DNA of 64,000 bases from an uncultured Marinobacter sp. Its GTDB lineage: Bacteria; Pseudomonadota; Gammaproteobacteria; Pseudomonadales; Oleiphilaceae. The notes beneath the pieces are model-generated. The model was not told the origin of the DNA. It made no database searches and saw only the letters and a list, made by a program, of their open reading frames with translations. The stretch lies in assembly GCF_947488835.1 (NCBI RefSeq), contig NZ_CANLBK010000003.1, positions 248,001-312,000 of the forward strand, read 5' to 3'. The position numbers and the translations under genes are program-made. Below are positions 25,797 to 36,927 of the stretch, piece by piece (the stretch's first letter is position 1; the number at the start of each line of letters is the position of its first letter).

Positions 25797-27239
25797 TCAG
25801 GCGGCAACAATAGCGTAGCCGTGATTGTGAGGCTCAACCAACGCACCGTGCAACGCGATGATCGCTTTTTCGTAGTTGTCTTCATCCACCACAAACTGAA
25901 GATCCACCTGGCGCATGCACTGGTGCATAGCCAGCACGTTGATTTTCTCTTCAGCCAGGGCTTTGACAGACCGCACAAGAATGTCCGGTATTTTAATATC
26001 ACTGCCAATCGCTGAAACAACCGCTACTTTGCGGGTGCTGATTTCACCGTTGGGGAACTCGTCTTTTAATGCACTCACCACACGCTTAACGTGCTTGAGC
26101 GTGCTTCCCACGTAATGGGTAATGGTGTTGGCGTTAGTGTCCTTGGCCATAAAGCGCACTTTGAACCGGCTCAGGATATCCAGGATACGGCGGTCAGAAC
26201 CCGGCTCTCCCTGCATGTCCTGGTCGAACACCTCAATCGCGAACACACCCTTGGCGCCGGCGATGATCTCTACCTGCGGCTTTTCACTGACGTAATCACC
26301 GGTGATCAAGGTGCCAGTATGCTCCGGCTCGAAGGTATTCATTACCCGCAGCGGAATCTCCGCCTGGCGCAGGCCCTTGCCGGCACGGGGGTGTATGGCT
26401 TCCATACCCAGATTTGCCAGCTGGTCGGCCACGTCGTAGTTGGTGCGCCCCAACGGAACCACTTTATCGGCACCGACAATGTTGGGATCGGCCGAGCTCA
26501 GGTGATATTCCTTGTGAATGATCGCCTCGCGCGCATCGGTCATTACCGCGACCCGGCTAAACGTCATTTCACTGTAGCCTCGGTCAAAGGTGCGCATCAG
26601 GCCTTCTTTGCACTGGGCGTAGCCGGTCACAATGGGCAACTCACGGCTTAGATCTACCGCATCGAATGCCTGCTTCAGTTTTTCATCCAGCGGCAGCAAT
26701 TCGGTATCGCGCCAGCCCGTAAGATCCACAAAACGAGCATTAATCCCTTCTTGCTGAAGCTTCAGGGTGGTGTTGAACGCACTGTGGGCTTCGCCTATGC
26801 CGGCAAGCATTTCCCTCACGGTCAACAGATGCTCTTCCAGCTGAAACTGGCCATAGGAACACAGGCGCTGCAGGTCTATCAGGCAGCCACGAACCCCTTC
26901 AATGCGATCGGTAATGAACTGATCCGCCTGCTGCTTGAGCATAGGGTCTTCAAACAGCTCACCGTTAATATCGGTGATGAACTTGATCAACTGGGTAAGG
27001 TCATCGCCCCATGCCCAATCCGATTCGGCATCGGCGAACAAAGCATACACGCCCGGCTCGCCGGTTTTTTTGTGCTCCAGCAACTCGTTGGTTACGCCAC
27101 CGTAGGCAGACACCACGAAAATACGTTGATAAAGATCTTCTTTACTGCGGTCGCCAACAATAATGTTGTCGCGCACCGCTTCGTAGTTGCTCATTGAAGT
27201 ACCGCCGATTTTCTCGACGGTATGTAATTGGCTCGTCAT
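25797..27239 (-). CDS. ask: Aspartate kinase, ectoine-pathway type (Ask_Ect)
   Basis: A 480-residue aspartate kinase that makes 4-phospho-aspartate, the entry to aspartate semialdehyde and diaminobutyrate. The N-terminal 'VEKIGGTSMSNYEAVRDN' holds the kinase KxGGTS motif, and two ACT-type segments at the end ('VAVVSAIGSDIKIPDILVRS', 'VLAMHQCMRQVDLQFVVDED') form the regulatory part. The odd length and the insert around residues 60-130 match the specialised kinase found with ectoine genes, which in studied bacteria escapes usual amino acid feedback. It follows ectB by 54 bases. Confidence 0.93.
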   Translation of the reverse strand: MTSQLHTVEKIGGTSMSNYEAVRDNIIVGDRSKEDLYQRIFVVSAYGGVTNELLEHKKTGEPGVYALFADAESDWAWGDDLTQLIKFITDINGELFEDPMLKQQADQFITDRIEGVRGCLIDLQRLCSYGQFQLEEHLLTVREMLAGIGEAHSAFNTTLKLQQEGINARFVDLTGWRDTELLPLDEKLKQAFDAVDLSRELPIVTGYAQCKEGLMRTFDRGYSEMTFSRVAVMTDAREAIIHKEYHLSSADPNIVGADKVVPLGRTNYDVADQLANLGMEAIHPRAGKGLRQAEIPLRVMNTFEPEHTGTLITGDYVSEKPQVEIIAGAKGVFAIEVFDQDMQGEPGSDRRILDILSRFKVRFMAKDTNANTITHYVGSTLKHVKRVVSALKDEFPNGEISTRKVAVVSAIGSDIKIPDILVRSVKALAEEKINVLAMHQCMRQVDLQFVVDEDNYEKAIIALHGALVEPHNHGYAIVAA

Positions 27240-27286
27240 ATTCCTACCCTGGCTTACCGTGCAGTATAAATGTCCTGGTTAACAAC

Positions 27287-29187
<1,901 letters not shown>

Positions 29188-29222
29188 AACTTAAGTGATT
29201 CGCTCTTAAAATTAAGCGTCAA

Positions 29223-29250
29223 ATTATATAGACCACAAAATATATTTCAA
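29223..29250 (-). promoter_or_regulatory. Sigma-70-type promoter of the ectA operon
   Basis: On the minus strand, TTGAAA (29250-29245) and TATAAT (29228-29223) are separated by 16 bases. Transcription would start near 29216, giving a ~29-base leader to ectA. The surrounding sequence is very AT-rich. This is the best sigma-70 promoter I found in the window. Confidence 0.75.
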
Positions 29251-29336
29251 GTCTGGCCAGGGAATTACACCCCGGGAAACCCTTATACCCACCCTAAGAA
29301 TAGCCTAAATTACTGCATTCGCCAGCGCCTTAAAGA

Positions 29337-30290
29337 TTATGGTGCTGAGGGGAAAACAAGGTCGCAAGGGCTCAATGAAGCGCCTTCGAGGAGGCGCTTT
29401 CGATATGAGATTGCTGCTGGCGACCCCGCCGGCCAAAGCTGATCGAACCGCTCCACCCACGCACTGACATTAAAATCTACAGGCATCAGGTCCACATGTA
29501 TCCCGCCGCCAGAAATCAGCCCAGCCACAGACTCAACTGTCGATGCCGTGCGGCTTATGCGAGTGACCAGCCCTCTGGCATCCCCGCTCAAGTTACCCAT
29601 GCCAGATGAGCCGTTATTTGCCACCACACAAGACCGCCCCTGAGCGCCGCCAGACCAGAGTACTGGCAGGCACGTGTGGGTTGAGGCTATTACATCCGCG
29701 CCAGATTCCCGAAACCACTCATCAAGACGGCCCTGGTTACCAGCAGCAAAGGATTCGTAGGCCAACCCCCAGCCTGCCAAAGACTCCGGATCGCCATGCA
29801 ACACCAAAACCTTTAGTCCTCCAAACATCATGCACTGATATCTTGGGAGAGCGGCTAAGCGCTGCTGAATATCGGGGTGTGTTGCGGCGAGATTTTGCAG
29901 CCTCGACATAATCTGATTAGACCGCTCAACCACACCCTGATCTACAAACTCAGGGTAAGCACAACCACACCCGGCACCCGCACTGGGAGTAGCCAGCTCA
30001 AAATCTACATTACCCAGAATAGCCGTGTGCTTCAGCACCCGATTGTTGATATCGCGGAAGAGCTCGTTACTGGCGTTAAACCAGTTAAAATCGCCGTTGA
30101 ACACCAGCTTTACGCTGCTCCCTTGCCGCTCTTCGGCGAGCGCCATCTTCTCAATTTCATCCAGCGCAAACGGATTGCCGTAGAGCCCGCCAATTACATA
30201 AATAACGTCTTCGGCCACCGGCACGGGATCTGCGCACAAAGAAGCGGGCTGGTAACGATAAGCCAGAGGACAACTGCGGCCTTCTGTCAT
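29337..30290 (-). CDS. Metallophosphoesterase-like protein with degenerate first motif
   Basis: A 317-residue calcineurin-fold protein. It shows 'LVFNGDFNWFN' (GD motif), 'AILGNVDFE' (GN motif), 'VLVLHGDPESL' and 'VIASTHTCLPVL' (GH-like motifs), and 'VVANNGSSGMGN'. The first motif, normally SDxHGN, reads 'VIGGLYGNPFAL': the Asp and His metal ligands are Gly and Tyr. Activity may therefore be altered or lost. The ATG overlaps the symporter stop as ATGA, so the start is firm and the two are co-translated. There is also a Cys pair ('GAGCGCAYPE'). Role unknown. Confidence 0.75.
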   Translation of the reverse strand: MTEGRSCPLAYRYQPASLCADPVPVAEDVIYVIGGLYGNPFALDEIEKMALAEERQGSSVKLVFNGDFNWFNASNELFRDINNRVLKHTAILGNVDFELATPSAGAGCGCAYPEFVDQGVVERSNQIMSRLQNLAATHPDIQQRLAALPRYQCMMFGGLKVLVLHGDPESLAGWGLAYESFAAGNQGRLDEWFRESGADVIASTHTCLPVLWSGGAQGRSCVVANNGSSGMGNLSGDARGLVTRISRTASTVESVAGLISGGGIHVDLMPVDFNVSAWVERFDQLWPAGSPAAISYRKRLLEGASLSPCDLVFPSAP

Positions 30291-31693
30291 CGCGCCTCTC
30301 CGGCCGCCAGCGTTTTTCCGGCCAGAAAGCGCACCGCCAGCGGCAAGAAGAAACCAACGGTGCATATCAGAAATCCGTATGCATTAACGCCCAACAGCGT
30401 GGCGTACTTGCCACTCCCAATCGCCCAGCTCGCCGGAATAAGCCCCGCCGCCAAAAGAACACCAAGCCCAAGGCCTGTCCAAAAACTGAGATGAAAACTC
30501 CACGGCGACCAGCGGGTGAACCCATAAAACAGAAACACCGGAGCCAATCCCATCACCATGGTGCCGGAAACGGTGGTGGCCTTGAGAATATCCGTACCGG
30601 CGAACATAGGCAGGTTGCCAATCACCGCAAACACAACCATCACCACCGCACCCACACGCATACTCGGCAGCCGGTCTTTTGCACCTTGCACCAGCCGTGG
30701 CAAGTCCACTGCCAGAGACTTGGCCAACGAAGTAAACGTTGAATCCAGAGTGGAACCCGCAGACGTCATCATCACTACACTCATGAAAAACAAAGCCGCC
30801 AGCCCCAACGATTGCCCCACAGCCACCGGCGCATTGCCCATAGCTTCAATACCGTTAAGCCGCGCATGCACCCCCACCAGACTGAACAAAAACACCGCCA
30901 CAAAGCCCAGCAAGCCCGCCACCACAAAACTCTTGAGCATGGTTTTTTCCTTGTTCACAAAGGCACGGTCCGTCAGCACTGGGTCATGGAAGGGATAACT
31001 GAACATCTGCAACAGAGCCACCAGCAACAAATCGAAGCCCGCGTTCAACCGGAACTCACCCTCGCTCAGCAAAGCGGAAGAATCGTTGGCCGGGATAATC
31101 ATGAACAGCACCGCACCCAGAAAAAACACAAACACGAACGTTTGAATCACATCCGTAAAAATCGAAGAACGCAGCCCGCCCTTCAAGCTATAGGCCAGCG
31201 TAAACGCCGTGAACACCATCGCCGCAAGGTAATACTCAAACTCCCCCGGAAGCCCGAAGTAACCGCCCACAACCGCCGTGTTGCTCCACACCTCGTTATA
31301 CAACCGAATCAGAATAGCCGCCGCAAACGCCAACCCTGCAAGACGCCCAAACCGCGACGTAAGAAAATCCTGCAAGCTCCGCGCACCCGTCTGAGTACGA
31401 ATCAGGTAAATGACATACCCGGCCACCGGAATCGAAAGCCAGTAACTGGCATAAGCCAGCCCGCCAACCACCCCGTAATCCGCCCCCAGATTCGCCGCAT
31501 TGGTCACCGACTTGGCAAAAATCCAACTGATAAAAATACTGGCCGTAAGCGACCACTGACTTACCGGATTACCTTGATCATCCGCACCCTTGTAAAACGA
31601 CTCCGAGTTCCTGCTCTTCGGCGACAGCACATACATAACCACGCCATAAACCAGCAAAAACCCCCAAAACAGCGCGGCCTCTGTGATATTCAC
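30287..31693 (-). CDS. Sodium:solute symporter (SSS) family transporter
   Basis: A 468-residue membrane protein with about 13 helices and the SSS fold: N-terminal 'FLLVYGVVMYVLSPKSRN', 'QWSLTASIFISWIFAKSVTN' and the sodium-site region 'MTSAGSTLDSTFTSLAKSLA'. The solute cannot be inferred; typical substrates are amino acids, organic acids or sugars. It is the first gene of a coupled pair with the metallophosphoesterase-like protein and lies downstream of the radical SAM gene beyond a large hairpin. Confidence 0.88.
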   Translation of the reverse strand: MNITEAALFWGFLLVYGVVMYVLSPKSRNSESFYKGADDQGNPVSQWSLTASIFISWIFAKSVTNAANLGADYGVVGGLAYASYWLSIPVAGYVIYLIRTQTGARSLQDFLTSRFGRLAGLAFAAAILIRLYNEVWSNTAVVGGYFGLPGEFEYYLAAMVFTAFTLAYSLKGGLRSSIFTDVIQTFVFVFFLGAVLFMIIPANDSSALLSEGEFRLNAGFDLLLVALLQMFSYPFHDPVLTDRAFVNKEKTMLKSFVVAGLLGFVAVFLFSLVGVHARLNGIEAMGNAPVAVGQSLGLAALFFMSVVMMTSAGSTLDSTFTSLAKSLAVDLPRLVQGAKDRLPSMRVGAVVMVVFAVIGNLPMFAGTDILKATTVSGTMVMGLAPVFLFYGFTRWSPWSFHLSFWTGLGLGVLLAAGLIPASWAIGSGKYATLLGVNAYGFLICTVGFFLPLAVRFLAGKTLAAGEAR

Positions 31694-31766
31694 TGTCGTC
31701 TATTTCCTCAATGTGTTCCGGGATTCCCATAATTTTTTCAGCCTGGGAGGCTAGCAAGGTGTTCCC

Positions 31767-31863
31767 GCGGTATGGGGGGTGACGTTTTATTTTCTTGGAA
31801 AAATAACTCGCTGCGCTCAGACATCTTTTTCTGGCGAAAATAAAACGTCACCCCCCATACCGC
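31767..31863. repeat. Intergenic hairpin repeat, copy 2 (conserved loop, private stem)
   Basis: Perfect 28-base arms at 31767-31794 and 31836-31863 enclose a 41-base core almost identical to that at 14194-14236, including AAAAA, ACTCGCTGCGCTCAGACATC and TTTTT. The arms have nothing in common with those of copy 1. It begins 18 bases past the stop codon of the radical SAM gene on the minus strand, the same relative position as copy 1. Confidence 0.88.
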
Positions 31864-31881
31864 CAACTCCCATGCAAAAAA

Positions 31882-32850
31882 TCAGACAGGCGCCGAACAA
31901 CTAGCCCCATAGCGATAACAAGAAAAACACCGATGGTGCCGCAACATAATGCGCTCCGCCATGCTCTCCGCCAGCGACCCACCCAAATCATACTCAGGGT
32001 CATCATCCACCAGCGTGCACGCATAAACCCGCACTGAATCACCTTTCTTCACCAGCATCCGCGTATAGGTACACATGAAATGAGAGCGGCTCTGAGGCGT
32101 TGGATACTTCTCCATGCACCCCTCAGTAATCTCCGGACTCCCATCCTCCGAGCCCGGCGTACCCAAATCAGGGAACGCCGTAAACGCCAGATTCTCCGGA
32201 ATCTGCCACTCGCGGAAAATCCCACGGAACGCCGCCTCTACCTCAGCAGACACCTCATTGGCATCCGTCTGCCGCGCAATCGAAACCTTAAACCCCTGCT
32301 CAATCAGCCAGTGAATACCCTCCAACGCCTGATCAAAACTCCCCTCACCACGATCCTTGTCATGGCGAGCACGGTCAGGAAAATCCAGGCTAACGCGGAA
32401 ATGAATCGGGTAGGGATTATCCAGCAACGGCAACACCTGATGCCGACGCTTGAGTAACGGCTCAGTGGCATTGGTCAGCACAAAACAGGGCCGGTGCTGA
32501 CTGGCGTAATCCAGAATGTTCACAAAGTCGCGAATCACGAACGGCTCGCCACCGGTGAACGAAAACTGCTCCACACCCATATCAATGGCTTCGTGAATGA
32601 ACGGCTTCACATCGCTCAGCTTCATGCCGGGAATACGGCCATCGCCGGGATGGCTGCCCTCAAGGCAGAACGGGCAAGCCAGGTTGCAGGCCGTACCCGT
32701 GTGAATCCACAGCTCTTTCAGCTTGTCTGCATCAATGTAACCCCGAGGGTCGCCATTGCGAGTGTGAGTCCAGCTGTCATGGCCTCTGGGTGCCAGCACT
32801 TCTACCGCTGGTATGCGCTGCCTGGCAGGTCGTGTTTCAGTCAGGGGCAT
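31882..32850 (-). CDS. Radical SAM protein of unknown role
   Basis: A 322-residue radical SAM enzyme. The iron-sulfur motif CxxxCxxC is 'CNLACPFC' (near residue 55), the SAM-binding GGEP is in 'QFSFTGGEPFVIRDF', and 'HFRVSLDFPDRARHD' continues the barrel. A C-terminal Cys cluster ('RCFSCYRYGASC', plus Cys in 'RVYACTLVDDD') could bind a second cluster, like a short SPASM/twitch domain. The start at 32850 follows AAGGAG; longer frames have no such site. It is 23 bases downstream of the membrane-flavoprotein fusion gene, so they form an operon. Substrate unknown; no peptide precursor is obvious next to it. Confidence 0.85.
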   Translation of the reverse strand: MPLTETRPARQRIPAVEVLAPRGHDSWTHTRNGDPRGYIDADKLKELWIHTGTACNLACPFCLEGSHPGDGRIPGMKLSDVKPFIHEAIDMGVEQFSFTGGEPFVIRDFVNILDYASQHRPCFVLTNATEPLLKRRHQVLPLLDNPYPIHFRVSLDFPDRARHDKDRGEGSFDQALEGIHWLIEQGFKVSIARQTDANEVSAEVEAAFRGIFREWQIPENLAFTAFPDLGTPGSEDGSPEITEGCMEKYPTPQSRSHFMCTYTRMLVKKGDSVRVYACTLVDDDPEYDLGGSLAESMAERIMLRHHRCFSCYRYGASCSAPV

Positions 32851-32873
32851 GGATGCTCCTTGGTGCTGTGACA

Positions 32874-35066
32874 CTATGGCGTCACGTTTGAAGTGTCGGG
32901 CAGGCGGCGCTGATTTTTGCCTCGCCGCCAGCCGTGTAATTTTTCCAACAGTTTGAGAACGCCCTCGGGCGCATTCGCACGCTTCCACTCACCGGCAGCG
33001 TACTTGGCTGATTCGTTCCATGTGGGATAAGGGTGAATCGTGCCCAGAATCTTGTTCAGCCCCAGGCCGTGCTTCATGGCCAGCGTAAACTCCGCGAGGA
33101 TTTCACCAGCGCGGGAACCTACAACCACCGCGCCGAGAATCTTATCCTTGCCTGGGGGTGTGAGCACTTTGATGAAGCCGTAGTCTTCGCCGTCTGTGAT
33201 CGCCCGGTCGAGATCATCCAAGCCGTAACGGGTTAGCTCATAGGCCACGCCTTGCGCTTTCGCCTCCGCCTCACTGAGTCCCACACGGGCCACTTCCGGC
33301 GAGGTGAACGTAACCCAGGGCATAACCCGGTAATCCACCTTGAAGCGCTTGAACTGCCCAAACAAACCGTTTACTGCCGCATACCACGCCTGATGCGCCG
33401 CCGCGTGGGTAAACTGATAAGGCCCAGCCACATCGCCACAAGCAAACACGTTGGGATAGCGCAGGCTCATATCGTCTTCCACAGCCACTGCACCATTGGG
33501 CAGAGGCTCCACGCCAATCCGCTCCAGATTCAGGCCAGAGGTGTTTGCAGTGCGGCCTACAGCCACAAGCACCTGATCGAATGGAATGCGCACCCGCTCG
33601 CCCTTGTGGTCGCAATAAGCAACTTTCTCACCCTCCTCCATGCGGAACTCCACAGCGGTATGGTTCAGGCGCAGATCAATACCGTCTGCTTCAAACTGCT
33701 GCTTGATCAGAGCAGAAACGTCTTCGTCCTCTTTCACCAACAAGCGGTCGCCACGCTGAACCTGAATAACCTTGGTGCCCAAGCGCACAAAAGCATGGGC
33801 AAGCTCAGACCCAATAGGCCCACCACCCAGAATCAACAGTCGCTCCGGCTGCTCCTCCAGATCCCACAGCGTGTCTGAGGTCAGCGGGCTCATATCCTCA
33901 AGCCCGGGTATTGCAGGCATAGCCGGCTTACCGCCCGTTGCAACCACAATACTGCGTGCCGTGAGGCGCTCGGTACGGCCATCGTTGTGCTTTATTTCCA
34001 GCTCCCAGGGGGAAATAAAATTCGCTTCGCCGAAAATGCAGTCCACACCCAACTTCTGATAACGATCGGGGGAATCGTGTGGCTCAATTTTGGCAATTAC
34101 GTCCTTAACCCGACCCATAATGTTCTTGAAGGAGCCCTTCACAGGCACAGATTCCAGCCCGTAACGGTTGGCATGGCGCATCGTATCGGCAGCTTTGGCA
34201 CTTCGAATCAAGGCTTTGGACGGCACGCAACCGGTATTCAGGCAATCGCCACCCAGTTTGTGCTTTTCAATCAGCGCCACCTTGGCTTTTACAGCAGCGG
34301 CAATATACGCCGTCACCAAGCCCGCTGATCCGCCGCCTATCACCAGCATGTTGTAATCAAAGGATTCCGGCTTTTGCCAGCCAGAGTAAACCCGGCGACG
34401 GCGAATAAAGCCCACCACAAACTTGGCAATCAGCGGGAAAATGCCCAACAGGGCAAACGAGAGCAACAGGTCTGCAGAGACAATATCGGCAGTAGATTGG
34501 ATCTGTCCCAATTGGGTTCCGGCGTTCACATAGATAAACGTGCCGGGCAGCATCGCCACCCAGCTTATCAACGCATAGGTGCGCAGCTTCATGGAGGTAA
34601 GGCCCATGGCCAGATTGATCAGGAAAAACGGGAACACGGGCACGAGCCGCAGGGTGGCGAGATAGAAAGCGCCGTCTTTTTCCACACCCCGATCCATCTT
34701 CGCCACGGTTTCCCGATAGCGGGAGCGCAATGTATCGCGCATCAGGAATCTGGCAACGAGAAAGGCGAGGGAAGCACCCACAGTAGACGCCAGGGAAACC
34801 GCCAACAGCCCATAGGTGTTGCCAAAAAATGCACCCCCGGCAAGAGTCATAATAACCGCGCCGGGCAGGGACAGCGCCGTCACTACTACATAGATAGCCG
34901 TATACCCTGCAACTGCCAGCAGGAGGTTGCCCTCAATCCACTGTGCCAGGCTCGCCTGATGGGACTGCAGATTAGCCAGCGTCAGCAGTTTATGACCGTC
35001 CAGGCCAATAAAAATGCCAACAACCGCCAGTATGACCAGAATCAGTATCAGCTTGCTTCGATTCAT
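32874..35066 (-). CDS. TVP38/TMEM64 membrane domain fused to a pyridine nucleotide-disulfide oxidoreductase
   Basis: A 730-residue fusion. Residues ~1-225 form a TVP38/TMEM64 (DedA-like, VTT) membrane domain ('TALSLPGAVIMTLAGGAFFG', 'NLAMGLTSMKLRTYALISWV'). Residues ~235-720 form a flavoprotein like dihydrolipoamide dehydrogenase or mercuric reductase: FAD loop 'VIGGGSAGLVTAYIAA', redox disulfide 'GGDCLNTGCVPSKALIRSAK', NAD loop 'LILGGGPIGSELAHAF', and 'VFACGDVAGPYQFTHAAAHQ'. The mercuric N-terminal HMA domain and C-terminal Cys pair are absent. It probably carries out a membrane-linked thiol or disulfide redox reaction. It is divergent from the ECF sigma gene. Confidence 0.92.
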   Translation of the reverse strand: MNRSKLILILVILAVVGIFIGLDGHKLLTLANLQSHQASLAQWIEGNLLLAVAGYTAIYVVVTALSLPGAVIMTLAGGAFFGNTYGLLAVSLASTVGASLAFLVARFLMRDTLRSRYRETVAKMDRGVEKDGAFYLATLRLVPVFPFFLINLAMGLTSMKLRTYALISWVAMLPGTFIYVNAGTQLGQIQSTADIVSADLLLSFALLGIFPLIAKFVVGFIRRRRVYSGWQKPESFDYNMLVIGGGSAGLVTAYIAAAVKAKVALIEKHKLGGDCLNTGCVPSKALIRSAKAADTMRHANRYGLESVPVKGSFKNIMGRVKDVIAKIEPHDSPDRYQKLGVDCIFGEANFISPWELEIKHNDGRTERLTARSIVVATGGKPAMPAIPGLEDMSPLTSDTLWDLEEQPERLLILGGGPIGSELAHAFVRLGTKVIQVQRGDRLLVKEDEDVSALIKQQFEADGIDLRLNHTAVEFRMEEGEKVAYCDHKGERVRIPFDQVLVAVGRTANTSGLNLERIGVEPLPNGAVAVEDDMSLRYPNVFACGDVAGPYQFTHAAAHQAWYAAVNGLFGQFKRFKVDYRVMPWVTFTSPEVARVGLSEAEAKAQGVAYELTRYGLDDLDRAITDGEDYGFIKVLTPPGKDKILGAVVVGSRAGEILAEFTLAMKHGLGLNKILGTIHPYPTWNESAKYAAGEWKRANAPEGVLKLLEKLHGWRRGKNQRRLPDTSNVTP

Positions 35067-35297
35067 GTTTGCGCCTGTAAAAAGTGTATAAACCTATACG
35101 TTGTTATTACCCAGACACGATCACTGACTGAATGTTACAACGTAAAGAAACTGAATTTTTTCGGCCACTACCCAAGGGTTCCGGAACTTTTCCGGCATCT
35201 TAAACACTATAGGGTATGCACAGCCGGTCGTTTCGGGCTCATATTCCAACAATCCAGTAACCTGAAGAGTGGCCCACAACATAGGAACTTCTTCGCC

Positions 35298-35918
35298 ATG
35301 GGTACCGCAGCACATACGGAAACCGAGCTCTCGCTAGTCGAGCGCATGAAAGAGGGCGACCCGTCGGCTTATAAACACGCTGTTCGTCACTATTCTCCCA
35401 GCATGCTCGCCGTTGCCAGATTCTATCTTGATCATGCAAACGCAGATGAAGTCGTTCAGGACTGCTGGGTATCCGTAATCGATGCCATACAGAAGTTCGA
35501 AGGTCGATCTGGCCTGAAAACCTGGTTACACCGAATTGTTGCCAATCGATGCAAAAATCAGATTCGGTCGAGCAGCCGTGAGGTGGTAACAGATTTTTCC
35601 GATAGCCTCGACCCCGATCTCGCCAACCGATTCAAACCGTCCGGCCGCTGGAAGGCACCACCCCAAGCTCGATTTCACGAGTCTGCCGAGGCGCTTATGG
35701 AAACCGAAGCGCTCAATGACTGCCTCGACAAACACCTGTCCGCGCTGCCGGAAACCCAGCGTTCTGCCTTGATGCTATACGAAGCCCATCAACACGCTTC
35801 CGGTGAAGTGTGTAACATTCTGGATGTCAGTGCCTCTAATCTACGGGTACTCTTACACCGTGCCCGGCAAAAGGTATTCCTTATGGTGGAGGCTTTCCAG
35901 GAGACAGGCGAATGCTAA
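35298..35918 (+). CDS. ECF-type RNA polymerase sigma factor
   Basis: A 206-residue group 4 sigma factor. Region 2 is seen in 'HAVRHYSPSMLAVARFYLDH', 'NADEVVQDCWVSVIDAIQKF' and 'LKTWLHRIVANRCKNQIR'; region 4 in 'LPETQRSALMLYEAHQHASG' and 'LDVSASNLRVLLHRARQKVF'. It binds core RNA polymerase and directs it to stress promoters. The ATG at 35298 is chosen as the start of the conserved region with AGGA upstream, though the spacing is long. The next gene, an anti-sigma factor, overlaps its end by 7 bases. GGAAC elements in the upstream region could be ECF -35 sites, but no matching -10 was clear. Confidence 0.9.
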   Translation: MGTAAHTETELSLVERMKEGDPSAYKHAVRHYSPSMLAVARFYLDHANADEVVQDCWVSVIDAIQKFEGRSGLKTWLHRIVANRCKNQIRSSSREVVTDFSDSLDPDLANRFKPSGRWKAPPQARFHESAEALMETEALNDCLDKHLSALPETQRSALMLYEAHQHASGEVCNILDVSASNLRVLLHRARQKVFLMVEAFQETGEC

Positions 35919-36172
35919 TGTGCAGGGATCTGGCCAGAATCGCCAGCGATTACATTGATGACGAACTCGGTACCCGACAAAACCTCTCAGTAAAAGTACA
36001 CCTGATGATGTGCAAAGGCTGCCGCACGTTCATCGACAACCTCAGAACCAGCACAGAGCTGATGACATACCATTCATCGTTCAAGGTAGACGAAGATTTT
36101 CTGCGCCGAATTGATGAGCGAGTAACAGACGCACTCAAGGCCCACCAATCCGGCAAAAGCAATCAGGATTAA
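35912..36172 (+). CDS. Zinc-finger (zf-HC2) anti-sigma factor
   Basis: An 86-residue anti-sigma protein. The zinc motif HxxxCxxC is 'HLMMCKGC' near residue 30, preceded by Cys4, as in ZAS-type anti-sigma factors. It has no membrane helix, so it is a cytoplasmic, probably thiol- or metal-sensing, switch for the sigma factor whose gene it overlaps. Its last codons overlap the convergent gene by 4 bases. Confidence 0.85.
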   Translation: MLMCRDLARIASDYIDDELGTRQNLSVKVHLMMCKGCRTFIDNLRTSTELMTYHSSFKVDEDFLRRIDERVTDALKAHQSGKSNQD

Positions 36173-36921
36173 ACCTCTTCCGGCTGCTGATGCTCAGCCA
36201 CGACAGCCCTGGCCCCAGCCAACTGGCGGCGCTCCTGTTCTGCCTCCAGGCTGGCTGCCCAGCCCTCCACATCAATAGGAATGCTGCCGGTAATTTCCAG
36301 CGACCGGTCTTCCAGCACCTGCCCCATATCTTGCCCGCCTTGATCAGCGACAACGGCATCCCGATGGTAAAGCAGGGCTTCAATCTGTGGCTTAAAGCAA
36401 CGAACCATCGCTCCCAACCATCGGTTAACGGGCAGGCTTGGATAAGCATGGTCGATGTCAAAACGATCCAAAGCGGACACAATGACATCTGCTGGCAGCC
36501 AGCTTTCATCGGTAACCCAACGATTCACTGCAAACAAATCAGTTGGGTAGCCCCAGGCATCCATCGATACTGCCACCAGGTGAGCCACCCGGTCTTCCCC
36601 CCTCGGGCCCAGCGCTGGCTCAACACCTTCAGGCAATGCTCCAGCACGCAAAAACAGGTGGAAGTGCCCATGCTCCGGATGGTCATCCCGATGGGCATGG
36701 TAGTAATACTGGGATGCCGTCTCCCGATCATAAACATCGTCGTTCGGGTAGTGGTCCATCTCATAAAAAGCCCCTTGGCCTTTCAGCACTTCACCCACAA
36801 TATTCAACCCGCCTTTTTTCAGCAGCCGGTAGCTTTCGCGGATATCAGCAATGGCACCGAGGCAGCTTCGCAATTGCGCGTCATCAAGGTGTTCCAGCAC
36901 TGGAATCGGTAATTGGGTCAT
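36169..36921 (-). CDS. Conserved protein of unknown function with a His-rich segment
   Basis: A 250-residue soluble protein. The most striking part is 'HAHRDDHPEHGHFHLF' near residue 75, with six histidines in 14 residues, suggesting metal binding or a metal-dependent active site. Further conserved-looking blocks are 'VAVSMDAWGYPTDLFAVNRW' and 'SLPVNRWLGAMVRCFKPQ'. From memory this resembles a small family listed as DUF6969, but that is unchecked. It starts 6 bases after the stop of the Cys-rich cytochrome gene, forming an operon with it. Confidence 0.7.
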   Translation of the reverse strand: MTQLPIPVLEHLDDAQLRSCLGAIADIRESYRLLKKGGLNIVGEVLKGQGAFYEMDHYPNDDVYDRETASQYYYHAHRDDHPEHGHFHLFLRAGALPEGVEPALGPRGEDRVAHLVAVSMDAWGYPTDLFAVNRWVTDESWLPADVIVSALDRFDIDHAYPSLPVNRWLGAMVRCFKPQIEALLYHRDAVVADQGGQDMGQVLEDRSLEITGSIPIDVEGWAASLEAEQERRQLAGARAVVAEHQQPEEV

Positions 36922-36927
36922 GGTTTT

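Noticed and set aside
29378..29399. Hairpin AAGCGCCT / AGGCGCTT near the end of the metallophosphoesterase gene
   Set aside because: It lies inside the coding region before the stop and has no T run on the minus strand, so it is not a convincing terminator.
34374..35297. Open frame extending the sigma factor by 308 codons upstream
   Set aside because: It runs antisense through the flavoprotein fusion gene and has low-complexity Gln/Arg/His content; the conserved sigma factor starts near 35298.
35067..35297. GGAAC elements as ECF autoregulatory promoters
   Set aside because: GGAACTT-like motifs are present, but none has a clear -10 partner at 15-17 bases, so no promoter was annotated.
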